A stretch of 64,000 nucleotides of DNA from Nocardia arizonensis (GTDB taxonomy: Bacteria; Actinomycetota; Actinomycetes; Mycobacteriales; Mycobacteriaceae). Shown here in pieces: positions 1 through 7,844 of the stretch. Both the position numbers and the translations under genes were made by a program. The DNA is taken from contig NZ_LGYZ01000131.1 of the NCBI RefSeq assembly GCF_001310275.1, positions 1 to 64,000 on the forward strand, in the 5' to 3' direction. Numbering within the stretch: the first letter of the stretch is position 1; each line of letters begins with the position of its first letter. The notes below the pieces were generated by a model. That model was not told the origin of the DNA. It saw nothing but the letters and a program-made list of their open reading frames with translations, and made no database searches.

Positions 1-337
1 GCTGGGGTGGGTGTGGAAGGTGCGGGTGGGAGGGGGTGGTGCGGGTGGGGCTCGGGGAACTCACCGACATCGAGCGGGAATTTTCCGGCCCCTCCGTGAA
101 GCCGTGTATCGGATCACGCGGTGCCTACTCCAGGATTGGGGTCCGGCGCGGGGAGGAGCTTCGGCTCGGCGGGGGGCTTCGGCACGATCGGGGGGCGGAG
201 CTCCGCACGAGGGGCGCGGGGGGGCGAAGGGCTTCCAAAACGGCATCCCGCGGGGTGGGGTGGTTCGGGTGACTACTACGCTGCCTAGTTACTACTCTCT
301 GTAGCGGAGTATGACCGGTCGACATGGAGGACAACCC
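1..337. other. Non-coding leader region upstream of lpqE
   Basis: No convincing gene is seen here. The short open frames on both strands are G-rich and arginine/glycine-rich in a way typical of spurious frames. In mycobacteria the carD gene lies on the far side of lpqE in the opposite direction, so this stretch probably carries the divergent carD/lpqE promoters (inference; carD itself is outside the window). A perfect 12-base palindrome GCGGAGCTCCGC sits near 195-206. The last 60 bases are AT-richer and probably hold the lpqE promoter. Confidence 0.4.
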
Positions 338-1039
338 GTGACTGCCCTGAATGCTGTGACCGCCTCTTCGGGGGCGCGGACGCGACGTCGCATGGTGACG
401 GTTGCCGCACTGGCCGCGGGCGCGGCAATCGCCGTTTCCGGTTGTAGCGCCGGTCAGGTCTCGCAGACCGCCGACCAGGTCGCCGCCGTGAACGGCAACA
501 GCGTCGACGCCGAGAAGATCGCGCTCCGCAACGTCCACATCGTCTACCCGGGGCAGGGCTACACCAACCTCAAGGGCGGCAACGCGCTGCTCGCCCTCTC
601 GATCATCAATACCAGTGCGACCAAGAACGACACCCTGGTCGGCGTCACCACCGACCTCGGGCAGGTCAAGCTCACCCCCGCCGCCGGAAAGTCGGCCATC
701 ACGATCGACCCGCAGCAGACGGTGGTGGCCGCGTCCTCCACCGCCGAGGCCAAGGCCGACGCCGGACACGGTGACGAGTCACACGGCGCATCCTCCAGCC
801 CTACCGCCAAGGCCGCCGTCGACCCGGAGAAGCAGCCGGTCAAGATCGAGATCACCGGTCTCACCCGCGACATCACCCCCGGCCTCACCTACACCGTGCT
901 GTTCAACTTCGAGCGCAACGGCCCAGTCAAGCTCGAGGTTCCGGTCGACGCGGGCGTCGCCACCGAGCGCCACGAATCCGACAAGTCCGGCCCCGCCGCG
1001 GCAGAGGGCGCGGGCCACGGCTCCACCGGCGGCCACTGA
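338..1039 (+). CDS. lpqE: LpqE-like lipoprotein
   Basis: Predicted 233-residue exported lipoprotein of unknown biochemical role. The GTG at 338 is preferred over the ATG at 311 because a GGAGG box lies seven bases upstream of it (326-330). The N-terminus is a classic lipoprotein signal: RTRRR, then a hydrophobic stretch, then a VSGC lipobox with the acylated Cys at residue 36. The mature part is a beta-rich copper-chaperone-like domain of about 150 residues (my recognition of the LpqE family, not proven). A His/Asp-rich insert (GHGDESHG) and a C-terminal GHGSTGGH tail could bind metal. It is followed by radA and disA as in mycobacteria, which supports the lpqE name. Confidence 0.8.
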   Translation: MTALNAVTASSGARTRRRMVTVAALAAGAAIAVSGCSAGQVSQTADQVAAVNGNSVDAEKIALRNVHIVYPGQGYTNLKGGNALLALSIINTSATKNDTLVGVTTDLGQVKLTPAAGKSAITIDPQQTVVAASSTAEAKADAGHGDESHGASSSPTAKAAVDPEKQPVKIEITGLTRDITPGLTYTVLFNFERNGPVKLEVPVDAGVATERHESDKSGPAAAEGAGHGSTGGH

Positions 1040-1224
1040 CCCCACCCCTGCCACAAGGTGCCTCGCCCGGCCGAACCAACGGGTTTCCCGGGCAGGCACC
1101 CACATTCGCGTACCTCGGTCCGGCGTAGCGGTACAGCGCTGTGCACCGCCCCGAGCCACCGAATCCGCTTCCCGAGCCGGTCCAGGTCGAGGCATCGGAT
1201 GGCGCGACAGACACAACCTCCCCA

Positions 1225-1230
1225 TAAGGT
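1225..1230 (+). promoter_or_regulatory. -10 box for a leaderless radA transcript
   Basis: TAAGGT matches the actinobacterial -10 consensus TANNNT and ends six bases before the GTG start of radA. This geometry is typical of leaderless transcription. No clear -35 box is seen. Confidence 0.4.
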
Positions 1231-1236
1231 GCTTCT

Positions 1237-2625
1237 GTGGCCAAATCCAAGCCGATCTTCCGGTGCTCCGCCTGCTCCCACGAGGTCGCGAAATGGGTAG
1301 GCAAATGCCCGGATTGCGGCGCGTGGGGCACGGTCGACGAGATCGCGCGGGCAGCCACGCCTGCGGGTGCCCCGGCCCGCCGGGCCATGCTCCCCAGCAC
1401 CGCCGCGGCACCGATCTCCACCATCGATTCACAGATAACCCGGGCGCGCCCCACGGGCGTGTCGGAGCTGGACCGGGTACTCGGCGGCGGAGTTGTCCCG
1501 GGTTCGGTGGTACTGCTCTCGGGTGAGCCCGGGGTCGGCAAGTCGACGCTCCTACTCGAGGTCGCCTACCGCTGGGCGAATCAGGCGGGCGAGAAATCGC
1601 TGTACGTGACGGCCGAGGAGTCCGCGGGGCAGGTCCGACTGCGGGCGGACCGGACGGGCGCGGTGCACGAGCGGGTGTATCTGGCCGCCGAATCGGACCT
1701 TTCGGTGCTGCTCGGACACGTCGAGCAGGTACGCCCGACCCTGCTGGTGGTCGATTCGGTCCAGACGATGCTCGCCCCGGACGTGGACGGTGTCATCGGC
1801 GGCGTGACGCAGGTGCGCGCGGTGACGGCGGCGCTGACCTCGCTGGCCAAGGCCAGTGGCGTGGCGGTCCTGCTGGTCGGACATGTCACCAAGGACGGCA
1901 ATGTGGCAGGCCCGCGGACGCTGGAGCATTTGGTGGACGTGGTGTTGCAGTTCGAGGGGGACAAGAATTCCACGCTGCGCATGGTGCGCGGCATCAAGAA
2001 CCGGTTCGGCAGCGCGGACGAGGTCGGCTGCTTCGAATTGCACGAGGACGGGATCGCGGGGGTGGACGACCCTTCGGGGCTTTTCCTGCACCACCGTACC
2101 GATTCGGTGCCGGGTACCGCGGTGACGGTCGCGATGGACGGTAAACGCCCGCTGGTCGGCGAGGTGCAGGGGCTCACGGTGAAGACCGAGATCCCGGCCC
2201 CGCGGCGCGCGGTGAGCGGACTCGACTACAACCGGGTGGCGATGGTGCTCGCCGTCCTCCAGAGCCGTGGCCGCGTCTTCCTCGGTAAACACGACGTCTA
2301 CGCTGCCACCGTGGGCGGGATGCGGCTGGTCGAACCCGCGGCGGATCTGGCCATCGCCTTGGCCATCGCCAGCGCCGAGTCCGATACCGCGCTGCCCGCG
2401 GGCTGGATCGTGCTCGGCGAGGTCGGGCTCGCCGGTGAGGTGCGCAAGGTCACGGGGCTGTCGCGCCGCCTGGCGGAGGCGCAGCGGCTCGGTTTCACGA
2501 ACGCGGTGGTGCCGCCGGGTTCGGAACGGATGAAAGGCGGGGGCATGCAGATTCACGAGGTGAGTGATCTGCGCGGTGCGCTGCGGTTGAGCGGCCTACG
2601 GGGCAGACGGGGGGCCGAACAGTGA
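1237..2625 (+). CDS. radA: DNA repair protein RadA
   Basis: A 462-residue RecA-superfamily ATPase that helps process recombination intermediates and branch migration. The domains are in the expected order. An N-terminal C4 zinc finger has Cys10, Cys13, Cys24 and Cys27. A RecA-like core carries Walker A GEPGVGKST at 96-104 and the RadA-specific KNRFG motif. A Lon-protease-like C-terminal domain starts near residue 300. Length is normal for the family. Start GTG 1237 directly precedes the AKSKPIFRCSAC finger. The stop overlaps the disA start by four bases (GTGA), so the two are translationally coupled. In other bacteria RadA also restrains DisA activity, which fits this pairing. Confidence 0.97.
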   Translation: MAKSKPIFRCSACSHEVAKWVGKCPDCGAWGTVDEIARAATPAGAPARRAMLPSTAAAPISTIDSQITRARPTGVSELDRVLGGGVVPGSVVLLSGEPGVGKSTLLLEVAYRWANQAGEKSLYVTAEESAGQVRLRADRTGAVHERVYLAAESDLSVLLGHVEQVRPTLLVVDSVQTMLAPDVDGVIGGVTQVRAVTAALTSLAKASGVAVLLVGHVTKDGNVAGPRTLEHLVDVVLQFEGDKNSTLRMVRGIKNRFGSADEVGCFELHEDGIAGVDDPSGLFLHHRTDSVPGTAVTVAMDGKRPLVGEVQGLTVKTEIPAPRRAVSGLDYNRVAMVLAVLQSRGRVFLGKHDVYAATVGGMRLVEPAADLAIALAIASAESDTALPAGWIVLGEVGLAGEVRKVTGLSRRLAEAQRLGFTNAVVPPGSERMKGGGMQIHEVSDLRGALRLSGLRGRRGAEQ

Positions 2626-3758
2626 TATCCGGGCGATTGGCGGGCTATCTGCTCGGCAAACAGGCGCCCGCGCGCCGCACCGTGCCCGCGACCGAGTCGG
2701 CGGCATTGCGCGACACCATCGTTCGTTCGGCGCCCGGCACCGAATTGCGCGACGGTATCGAACGAATTCTGCGCGGACGCACCGGCGCATTGATCGTCCT
2801 CGGCTATGACGAATCCGTCGAAAGCATCTGCGACGGCGGTTTCGAGTTGAACGTGGAATTCGCGCCGACCCGGCTGCGCGAACTCGCGAAAATGGACGGC
2901 GCGGTGGTGCTGTCGGCGGACGGCGCGCGGATCGTGCGCGCCAATGTGCATCTTGTCCCCGATCCGGCGCTGCCGACCGCGGAGACCGGCACCCGGCACA
3001 AGGCGGCCGAGCGGACCGCCGCGCAGACCGGCCACCCGGTGATCTCGGTGAGCGAGTCCATGAGTCTGGTGACCGTCTACGTGCGCGGGTCGCGCCATGT
3101 CATCCAGCCCTCGTCCACGATATTGGCGCGGGCGGATCAGGCGCTCGGCACCTTGGAGCGCTACAAGTCGCGGCTCGATGAGGTCTGCCGTCAGCTCTCC
3201 GACGCCGAGATCGCCGATTTCGTCGCGTTGCGCGACGCGCTCACGGTCGTGCAGCGGCTGGAGATGGTGCGGCGTATCGCCGAGGAGATCGATCGCGACG
3301 TTCTCGAACTCGGCACCGACGGACGCCAACTGGCACTGCAATTGGAGGAGTTGGTCGGCGACAGCGCGTGGCTGCGGGAACTGCTGGTCCGCGACTATCT
3401 GCGCGCCGCGCCGACCGCGGGGGCGGTGGATCGCTGTATGGAACGGCTGGACGCGCTGTCGGATTCGGATCTGCTCGACCTGACCGGTCTCGGCGAACCG
3501 CTCGGATACCCGGCCACCATCGAGGCGCTGGACGAACCCGTGCGCCCGCGCGGCTACCGGCTGCTCACCCGTATCCCGCGCCTGCAATTCGACCGGATCG
3601 AAGCGCTGGTCGGCTCGTTCGGCGACCTGCCAGGTCTGCTGGCCGCCACGGTCACCGATCTCCAGGGCGTCGCGGGTATCGGTCCGGCGCGAGCGCTGCG
3701 GATCCGGGAGGGGTTGTCGCGAGTGGCCGAGGCCGGACTCGACAGCCCGTTCGGCTGA
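2622..3758 (+). CDS. disA: Diadenylate cyclase / DNA integrity scanning protein DisA
   Basis: A 378-residue enzyme that condenses two ATP into the second messenger c-di-AMP and pauses at branched DNA. The N-terminal DAC domain (about residues 25-160) shows the DGA motif at 92-94 and a GTRHKAAER segment, so the usual RHR motif reads RHK at 125-127, a conservative change. A helical linker follows, then a C-terminal helix-hairpin-helix DNA-binding domain around LLAATVTDLQGVAGIGPARA. The N-terminus is slightly longer than in mycobacterial DisA. The gene overlaps radA by four bases. The stop is followed by a strong hairpin shared with the convergent downstream gene. Confidence 0.96.
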   Translation: MISGRLAGYLLGKQAPARRTVPATESAALRDTIVRSAPGTELRDGIERILRGRTGALIVLGYDESVESICDGGFELNVEFAPTRLRELAKMDGAVVLSADGARIVRANVHLVPDPALPTAETGTRHKAAERTAAQTGHPVISVSESMSLVTVYVRGSRHVIQPSSTILARADQALGTLERYKSRLDEVCRQLSDAEIADFVALRDALTVVQRLEMVRRIAEEIDRDVLELGTDGRQLALQLEELVGDSAWLRELLVRDYLRAAPTAGAVDRCMERLDALSDSDLLDLTGLGEPLGYPATIEALDEPVRPRGYRLLTRIPRLQFDRIEALVGSFGDLPGLLAATVTDLQGVAGIGPARALRIREGLSRVAEAGLDSPFG

Positions 3759-3762
3759 GTAT

Positions 3763-3792
3763 CGAACCGTTCAGGCGATATTGAACGGTTCG
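3763..3792. terminator. Bidirectional hairpin between disA and its convergent neighbour
   Basis: A perfect 11-bp inverted repeat, CGAACCGTTCA and TGAACGGTTCG, is separated by an 8-base loop. It lies just after the disA stop and overlaps the last codons of the minus-strand gene ending at 3771, so it can terminate both transcripts. Confidence 0.7.
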
Positions 3793-4433
3793 GCGGCGCT
3801 GCGCACCGAACCGAGCTGGGCGACCACCGAATACGCGCCCGCGGGCACCGGCACGCGGGAGCCTGCGCAGTTGGGCTGGGATGTCGACCCGGACCAGGTG
3901 ACCTGGAACGCCGCCTGCTCGCCGCGGTTGAGGGTGCGGATATCTGGCTGGCCGTCGGGGTAGCAGTCGGTGCTGGCCCACAGCCTGCGCTGGCCGTCGA
4001 GCGAGAACACCGAGATCTGCTGTAATCCCGAACCGACGTCGCGCGAGCAGGCCACCGACGAGATATTCGTGATGACGATGCCGAAGACCGGCTGCTCGCC
4101 CGACTTGTAGGTGGGCTGTTCGACGGTGACCTTCACCGCCAGCGACTGATCGGGGCACTGGGCCGCCGCCGCGGCCGTGGTCGGCGCGCCGGCGGTGCTG
4201 CCGCGCGGCGGTTCCGAGGTGCCCGACGCCTTGGCCGGGGTGGCCTCACCGGACTTCTTGACCGTCGATGTCGTCGTGCCCGCGGCGGTGGCCTCGCCGG
4301 GGGAATCGCCGCCGCGCGCGACCATCACGACCAGCCAGATCACCACCGCCAGCACTACCACCAGCGCTCCAATGGCGAAAACACGACGACGCCAGTAGAT
4401 CTCCGGTGGCAGCGGTCCAGTCGGTTCCAGCAC
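3771..4433 (-). CDS. Membrane-anchored hypothetical protein (Rv3587c-like position)
   Basis: A 220-residue protein with no enzyme motif that I recognise. A short cytoplasmic N-terminus is followed by one strong membrane helix at about residues 18-40. An Ala/Thr/Pro/Gly-rich linker then leads to an extracytoplasmic beta-rich domain from about residue 92. Three Cys there (in AAQCPD, ACSRD, and CYPDG/NCAGS) suggest disulfide bonds. The location between disA and the carbonic anhydrase is the same as that of mycobacterial Rv3587c, a conserved membrane protein, so orthology is likely. Start is GTG 4433, which has a leaderless-type -10 box in front. The function is unknown. Confidence 0.75.
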   Translation of the reverse strand: MLEPTGPLPPEIYWRRRVFAIGALVVVLAVVIWLVVMVARGGDSPGEATAAGTTTSTVKKSGEATPAKASGTSEPPRGSTAGAPTTAAAAAQCPDQSLAVKVTVEQPTYKSGEQPVFGIVITNISSVACSRDVGSGLQQISVFSLDGQRRLWASTDCYPDGQPDIRTLNRGEQAAFQVTWSGSTSQPNCAGSRVPVPAGAYSVVAQLGSVRSAAEPFNIA

Positions 4434-4439
4434 GCTTCA

Positions 4440-4445
4440 ACGTTA
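4440..4445 (-). promoter_or_regulatory. -10 box for a leaderless transcript
   Basis: On the minus strand TAACGT ends six bases before the GTG start at 4433, matching TANNNT and leaderless spacing. Confidence 0.4.
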
Positions 4446-4535
4446 AGGGCACGGGACGGTAACGCGACTCAGGACCTCGGCGTGTCGGGCCGTCGACGGC
4501 ACTCGCGCCGACCGATCCGGCCCGCCGCGACGGGT

Positions 4536-5159
4536 CTAGACGGTCTCGCCGATATTGCCGACCACGCGGTGCAGTTTCACCCGGCCGTCGGCGAGGGTGT
4601 AGGTCACGCACGCGATGGCGCATTCGCCGGTCGCCACGCGCTGGGAGATGATCATCGACCGCTGCATGAGCAGTCGGCTGGTCTCCACGACATGCCTGGC
4701 TTCCATCTCGTCGACGGTCGACAGACCCTCGCGGCGGCCGATCAGGATGGACGGGGCGACCCGCTCGACCACGCTGCGGATGAATCCGCCCGGTACCTCG
4801 CCGCCGTCGAGCGCGTCGATGGTGGCCTTGACCGCGCCGCAGCTGTCGTGGCCGAGCACCACGATCAGCGGCACGTTCAGCACCTGCACGCCGTATTCGA
4901 TGGAGCCGAGTACCGAACTGTCGACCACGTGACCGGCGGTGCGCACGACGAACATGTCGCCGAGGCCCTGGTCGAAGATCAATTCGGCGGCCACCCGGGA
5001 ATCGCCGCAGCCGAACAGGATCGCGGACGGATATTGGCCGCTGACCAGTTTGGCCCGGTCGGCGGCACCCTGGCTAGGATGCTGCAGCGTGCCGTTGACA
5101 AAGCGCTCGTTGCCCTCGCGGAGAGACTTCCAGGCGCCGATCGGGTTGGTGTCAGGCAT
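4536..5159 (-). CDS. canB: Beta-class carbonic anhydrase
   Basis: A 207-residue zinc enzyme interconverting CO2 and bicarbonate in the cytoplasm. The expected zinc ligands are all present: Cys51 and Asp53 (in CGDSR, where CADSR is more common), His104 and Cys107 (in GHDSCGAV). The Asp-Arg dyad D53/R55 is also present. The ATG at 5159 gives MPDTNPIGAW and a length equal to mycobacterial CanB. An in-frame ATG at 5168 or TTG at 5219 would add residues without homology. It runs divergently from mutY, as in M. tuberculosis. Confidence 0.93.
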   Translation of the reverse strand: MPDTNPIGAWKSLREGNERFVNGTLQHPSQGAADRAKLVSGQYPSAILFGCGDSRVAAELIFDQGLGDMFVVRTAGHVVDSSVLGSIEYGVQVLNVPLIVVLGHDSCGAVKATIDALDGGEVPGGFIRSVVERVAPSILIGRREGLSTVDEMEARHVVETSRLLMQRSMIISQRVATGECAIACVTYTLADGRVKLHRVVGNIGETV

Positions 5160-5258
5160 GTCGTCCATTGTGCCGAAGGGAACTTGTACCGGCGAATCAG
5201 GTGCGTTACGGGTCGGCAAATATCGACTGGCCGGTGCGGACTACCGGCGGTGAGGACC

Positions 5259-6191
5259 ATGGGACCTATCACAAGCCGCATCGGCGCCGGGGATGGCGGG
5301 ATCGGACCGGATTCCATCGACGCCGAGATTTTGCTGGCCTGGTACGGCGACACCGCGCGGGATCTGCCGTGGCGGCGTCCGGGTGTCACCGCGTGGCAGA
5401 TCCTGATGAGCGAGATCATGCTCCAGCAGACCCCCGTCGTGCGGGTCGAACCCATCTGGCGCGAATGGGTCGCGCGTTGGCCGGTGCCCTCGGCGATGGC
5501 CGCCGCCGCACCCGCCGAGGTCCTGCGCGCCTGGGGCAAACTCGGCTATCCGCGCAGGGCGCTGCGGCTGCACGAATGCGCGCGGGTCCTGGCCACCGAA
5601 TACGGCGACGCCGTACCCGCCGAGGTGGACGTGCTGCTCGGGTTGCCCGGCATCGGCGCGTACACCGCGCGTGCGGTGGCCTGCTTCGCCTACGGACAGC
5701 GCGTCCCCGTGGTGGACACCAATGTTCGCCGGGTGGTGGCCCGCGCCGTGCACGGACGTGCCGAGGCAGGCAATCCCTCCGGCCGCGACCTGCCCGAAAC
5801 CGAGGCGCTGCTGCCCGAGCGGGTCGACCACGCGGCCGTGTTCTCCGCGGCCCTCATGGAACTCGGCGCGACGGTCTGCACGGCGCGCAACCCCGACTGC
5901 GCGGGCTGCCCGCTGCCCCGCTGCGCTTGGGTGGACGCCGGACGCCCGGTGGGCCGCTCCATCCGCCGCACCCAGAAATACGAGGGCACCGACCGCCAGG
6001 CACGCGGCCGACTCCTCGACGTACTGCGCGCAGCCACCGGCCCGGTCGAACGAGTCCGCCTCGACCTGGCCTGGACCCGCGACCCCGGCCAACGCGACCG
6101 CGCACTGGACTCGCTACTGGTCGACGGGCTGGTGGAACAGACCGCCGACGGCCTGTTCGCCCTGGCGGGTGAGGGCGGGGCGCGAGACTGA
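5259..6191 (+). CDS. mutY: A/G-specific adenine glycosylase MutY
   Basis: A 310-residue base-excision repair enzyme that removes adenine mispaired with 8-oxoguanine. The frame is open far upstream, but ATG 5259 is chosen because a GAGGA box (5252-5256) precedes it and homology starts soon after. Landmarks are catalytic Glu52 in SEIMLQQT, the helix-hairpin-helix LPGIGAYTARAV (129-140), catalytic Asp153 in VDTNVRRV, and the 4Fe-4S ligands Cys207, Cys214, Cys217 and Cys222. The C-terminal domain is short, as in other actinobacterial MutY. It stops four bases before the convergent hydrolase gene. Confidence 0.95.
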   Translation: MGPITSRIGAGDGGIGPDSIDAEILLAWYGDTARDLPWRRPGVTAWQILMSEIMLQQTPVVRVEPIWREWVARWPVPSAMAAAAPAEVLRAWGKLGYPRRALRLHECARVLATEYGDAVPAEVDVLLGLPGIGAYTARAVACFAYGQRVPVVDTNVRRVVARAVHGRAEAGNPSGRDLPETEALLPERVDHAAVFSAALMELGATVCTARNPDCAGCPLPRCAWVDAGRPVGRSIRRTQKYEGTDRQARGRLLDVLRAATGPVERVRLDLAWTRDPGQRDRALDSLLVDGLVEQTADGLFALAGEGGARD

Positions 6192-6195
6192 CCGC

Positions 6196-6981
6196 TCAGT
6201 CCACCGATACGCGCCGCAGGAACGCCTCGACCGCGGCGCGGTAGAGCTCCGGCTGATCGTCGTGCACCAGATGCCCCGCGTCCTGTATACGGACATAGTC
6301 GGCCCCCGGTTGCACGGCGGCCATCTCCCGCATCTGCCCCGGCGGCGTAATGGTGTGCTCACCCTCGATCAGCAGAACCGGGGCGCTGACCCGGCGCCAC
6401 TGCGACCAGAAATCCCGAGTCCCCCATTCCTCGGAGATGTCGCGAAACGTCGAGACGGACCCGTGCAGTCGATACCCGTCATCGGCGCGCTCGAAGGAGT
6501 CGAGAAAGTATCGACCGGCGACCGGCCCGAAGAAGTCCAGAACCGCCCGGTCGTCCGCGAACGGCTGCGGCCATGCCTCGATCATCGCCGCCCAATTCGC
6601 CGCCGTCCGACCGCGGAAGTCGGGCGCGATGTCCTCGACCACCAGCGCCCGCACCCGCTCCGGGTGCCGCGCGGCGAAAACCCACCCGTGCAGCCCGCCC
6701 ATCGAGTGACCGATGATCACCATCGGCCCGGTGACGCGCTCGGTCGCCGCCGCGAGCGCGTCCACGAACGCCTCGGTGGTGAGCTCCGCGGGCGCCGGAC
6801 GACCGTGCCCCGGCGCGTCATAGGTGTATACCCGCCCGAACGACCGCAGCCAGGACAGATGCCCGCCCCACGTCCGCGCACTCCCCATCAAGCCGTGCAG
6901 CAGAAGAATCGGCGCCCCCGAACCACCTTCGTCGTGTAACACCCATCCGATTCTGCCGCCACACAACAAGCGCGGACACAT
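6196..6981 (-). CDS. Alpha/beta-fold hydrolase (Rv3591c-like)
   Basis: A 261-residue alpha/beta hydrolase of unknown substrate. The nucleophile elbow is GHSMGG with Ser93. The oxyanion region is LLLHGLMGS near residue 28 and the late catalytic His is in DAGHLVHDD. A candidate acid follows strand beta-7 in LLIEGEHTI. The frame stays open upstream to 7284, but that would cover the divergent mhuD gene. The ATG at 6981 (MCPRLLCGG) is therefore the best start, with a TTG a few codons upstream as an alternative. In M. tuberculosis a hydrolase occupies the same place between mutY and mhuD. Confidence 0.85.
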   Translation of the reverse strand: MCPRLLCGGRIGWVLHDEGGSGAPILLLHGLMGSARTWGGHLSWLRSFGRVYTYDAPGHGRPAPAELTTEAFVDALAAATERVTGPMVIIGHSMGGLHGWVFAARHPERVRALVVEDIAPDFRGRTAANWAAMIEAWPQPFADDRAVLDFFGPVAGRYFLDSFERADDGYRLHGSVSTFRDISEEWGTRDFWSQWRRVSAPVLLIEGEHTITPPGQMREMAAVQPGADYVRIQDAGHLVHDDQPELYRAAVEAFLRRVSVD

Positions 6982-7047
6982 CCCGGCCGACAACCACGGA
7001 GCGAGTCTTACGAGCGCCCGGTTCGCGACCGTCTCGCCAACAGCTCC

Positions 7048-7053
7048 TAAGCT
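7048..7053 (+). promoter_or_regulatory. -10 box for leaderless mhuD
   Basis: TAAGCT ends six bases before the ATG of mhuD at 7060, and no Shine-Dalgarno sequence lies in between. Confidence 0.45.
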
Positions 7054-7059
7054 CGAGTC

Positions 7060-7377
7060 ATGGCTGTTGTGAAGATCAATGCGATCGAAATCCCCGAGGG
7101 CGCGGGCCCCGAACTGGAGAAGCGGTTCGCCCACCGCGCCCACGCCGTCGAAGGCTCGCCCGGTTTCCAAGGTTTCCAGCTGCTGCGCCCGGTGGCGGGT
7201 GAGAACCGGTATTTCGTCGTCACCCAGTGGGATTCCGAGGAATCCTTCGCGGCCTGGCGGGATGGTCCCGCACGGCAGGCGCATGCGGGCAGCGGCGAGC
7301 AGAAGCCGGTGTCGACCGGTGCTTCGTTGCTGGAATTCGAGGTCGTCCTCGACGTGGCGGCCAAGTCCGACTCCTGA
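7060..7377 (+). CDS. mhuD: Heme-degrading monooxygenase MhuD
   Basis: A 105-residue, single-domain ABM/IsdG-type enzyme that oxidatively opens heme and releases iron in the cytoplasm. Length and sequence match mycobacterial MhuD closely. The functionally important residues are in the same positions: Asn7, Trp66 and the heme-ligand His75. The motifs RFAHRAHAVE and GASLLEFEVVLDV are also as in MhuD. It is a single gene divergent from the hydrolase. Its -10 box directly abuts the start, so the mRNA is probably leaderless. Confidence 0.95.
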   Translation: MAVVKINAIEIPEGAGPELEKRFAHRAHAVEGSPGFQGFQLLRPVAGENRYFVVTQWDSEESFAAWRDGPARQAHAGSGEQKPVSTGASLLEFEVVLDVAAKSDS

Positions 7378-7470
7378 CGAGGTGACGCGGCAGATCCGGC
7401 GGGTCGCGGTGATCGGACTCGCCGGATGACGCGCCCCACGGCACGGGGCGGCGGGCGGTCGCGTGTTGAC

Positions 7471-7612
7471 GGCGGGTACCCGCCGATGTCACAGTTCGAA
7501 TGTAAAAGCGATGGTGACGCGGTAATCCGGTGTGATTCCGGAGCGGTCGCGCCACTGTATTCCTCGCACCGGGTCCCGGTGCCGGAAAGCCAGACACCGG
7601 CACCGTCGCACC
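7471..7612 (+). ncRNA. Cobalamin (vitamin B12) riboswitch upstream of cbtBA
   Basis: The conserved core can be read directly. GGTAATCCGGTG, then GATTCCGGAGCGGTCGCGCC, then ACTGTA run from about 7520 to 7558, matching the G-rich core that ends in CACTGTA in cobalamin riboswitches. The B12-box-like AAAGCCAGACACCGGC lies at about 7586-7601. A short P2-like stem (GTCAC at 7488 with GTGAC at 7514) closes the 5' part. A perfect palindrome GGCGGGTACCCGCC lies just before it (7471-7484). It sits 35 bases ahead of the cbtB start, and cobalt transporter genes are known targets of this class. Exact ends are approximate. Confidence 0.85.
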
Positions 7613-7646
7613 GCTCGACGGGACGCGCATCCCCAGGAGGACTCGA

Positions 7647-7844
7647 ATGGCCATCGCACATGTACCGAGCCGGGCCGCAAGCGATTCGCTCGCGACCATT
7701 CTCGTCACGGTAGGCGCCGTACTTCTCGCACTGCTGACGCTGTACCTGGTCGGCTTCGATCAGGGCGCCATCTCGCGCAGCGGGATGTTCCTGCACGAGC
7801 TGATGCACGACGGACGCCACCTGCTCGGTGTTCCGTGCCACTGA
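7647..7844 (+). CDS. cbtB: Cobalt transporter subunit CbtB
   Basis: A 65-residue membrane protein, the small partner of CbtA. There is one transmembrane helix at about residues 15-40. The C-terminal tail HELMHDGRHLLGVPCH carries four His and one Cys, and such His-rich tails are the hallmark of CbtB and probably bind Co2+. Start ATG 7647 has a clear AGGAGG box eight bases upstream. It overlaps cbtA by ten bases. The preceding cobalamin riboswitch implies repression when B12 is plentiful. Confidence 0.88.
   Translation: MAIAHVPSRAASDSLATILVTVGAVLLALLTLYLVGFDQGAISRSGMFLHELMHDGRHLLGVPCH

Noticed and set aside
1..310. G-rich open frames at the window start
   Set aside because: They are short, overlap each other in several frames and show no protein family pattern.
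4482..5258. The long in-frame extension upstream of mutY
   Set aside because: It runs antisense to the carbonic anhydrase gene. A good ribosome site and MutY homology place the start at 5259.
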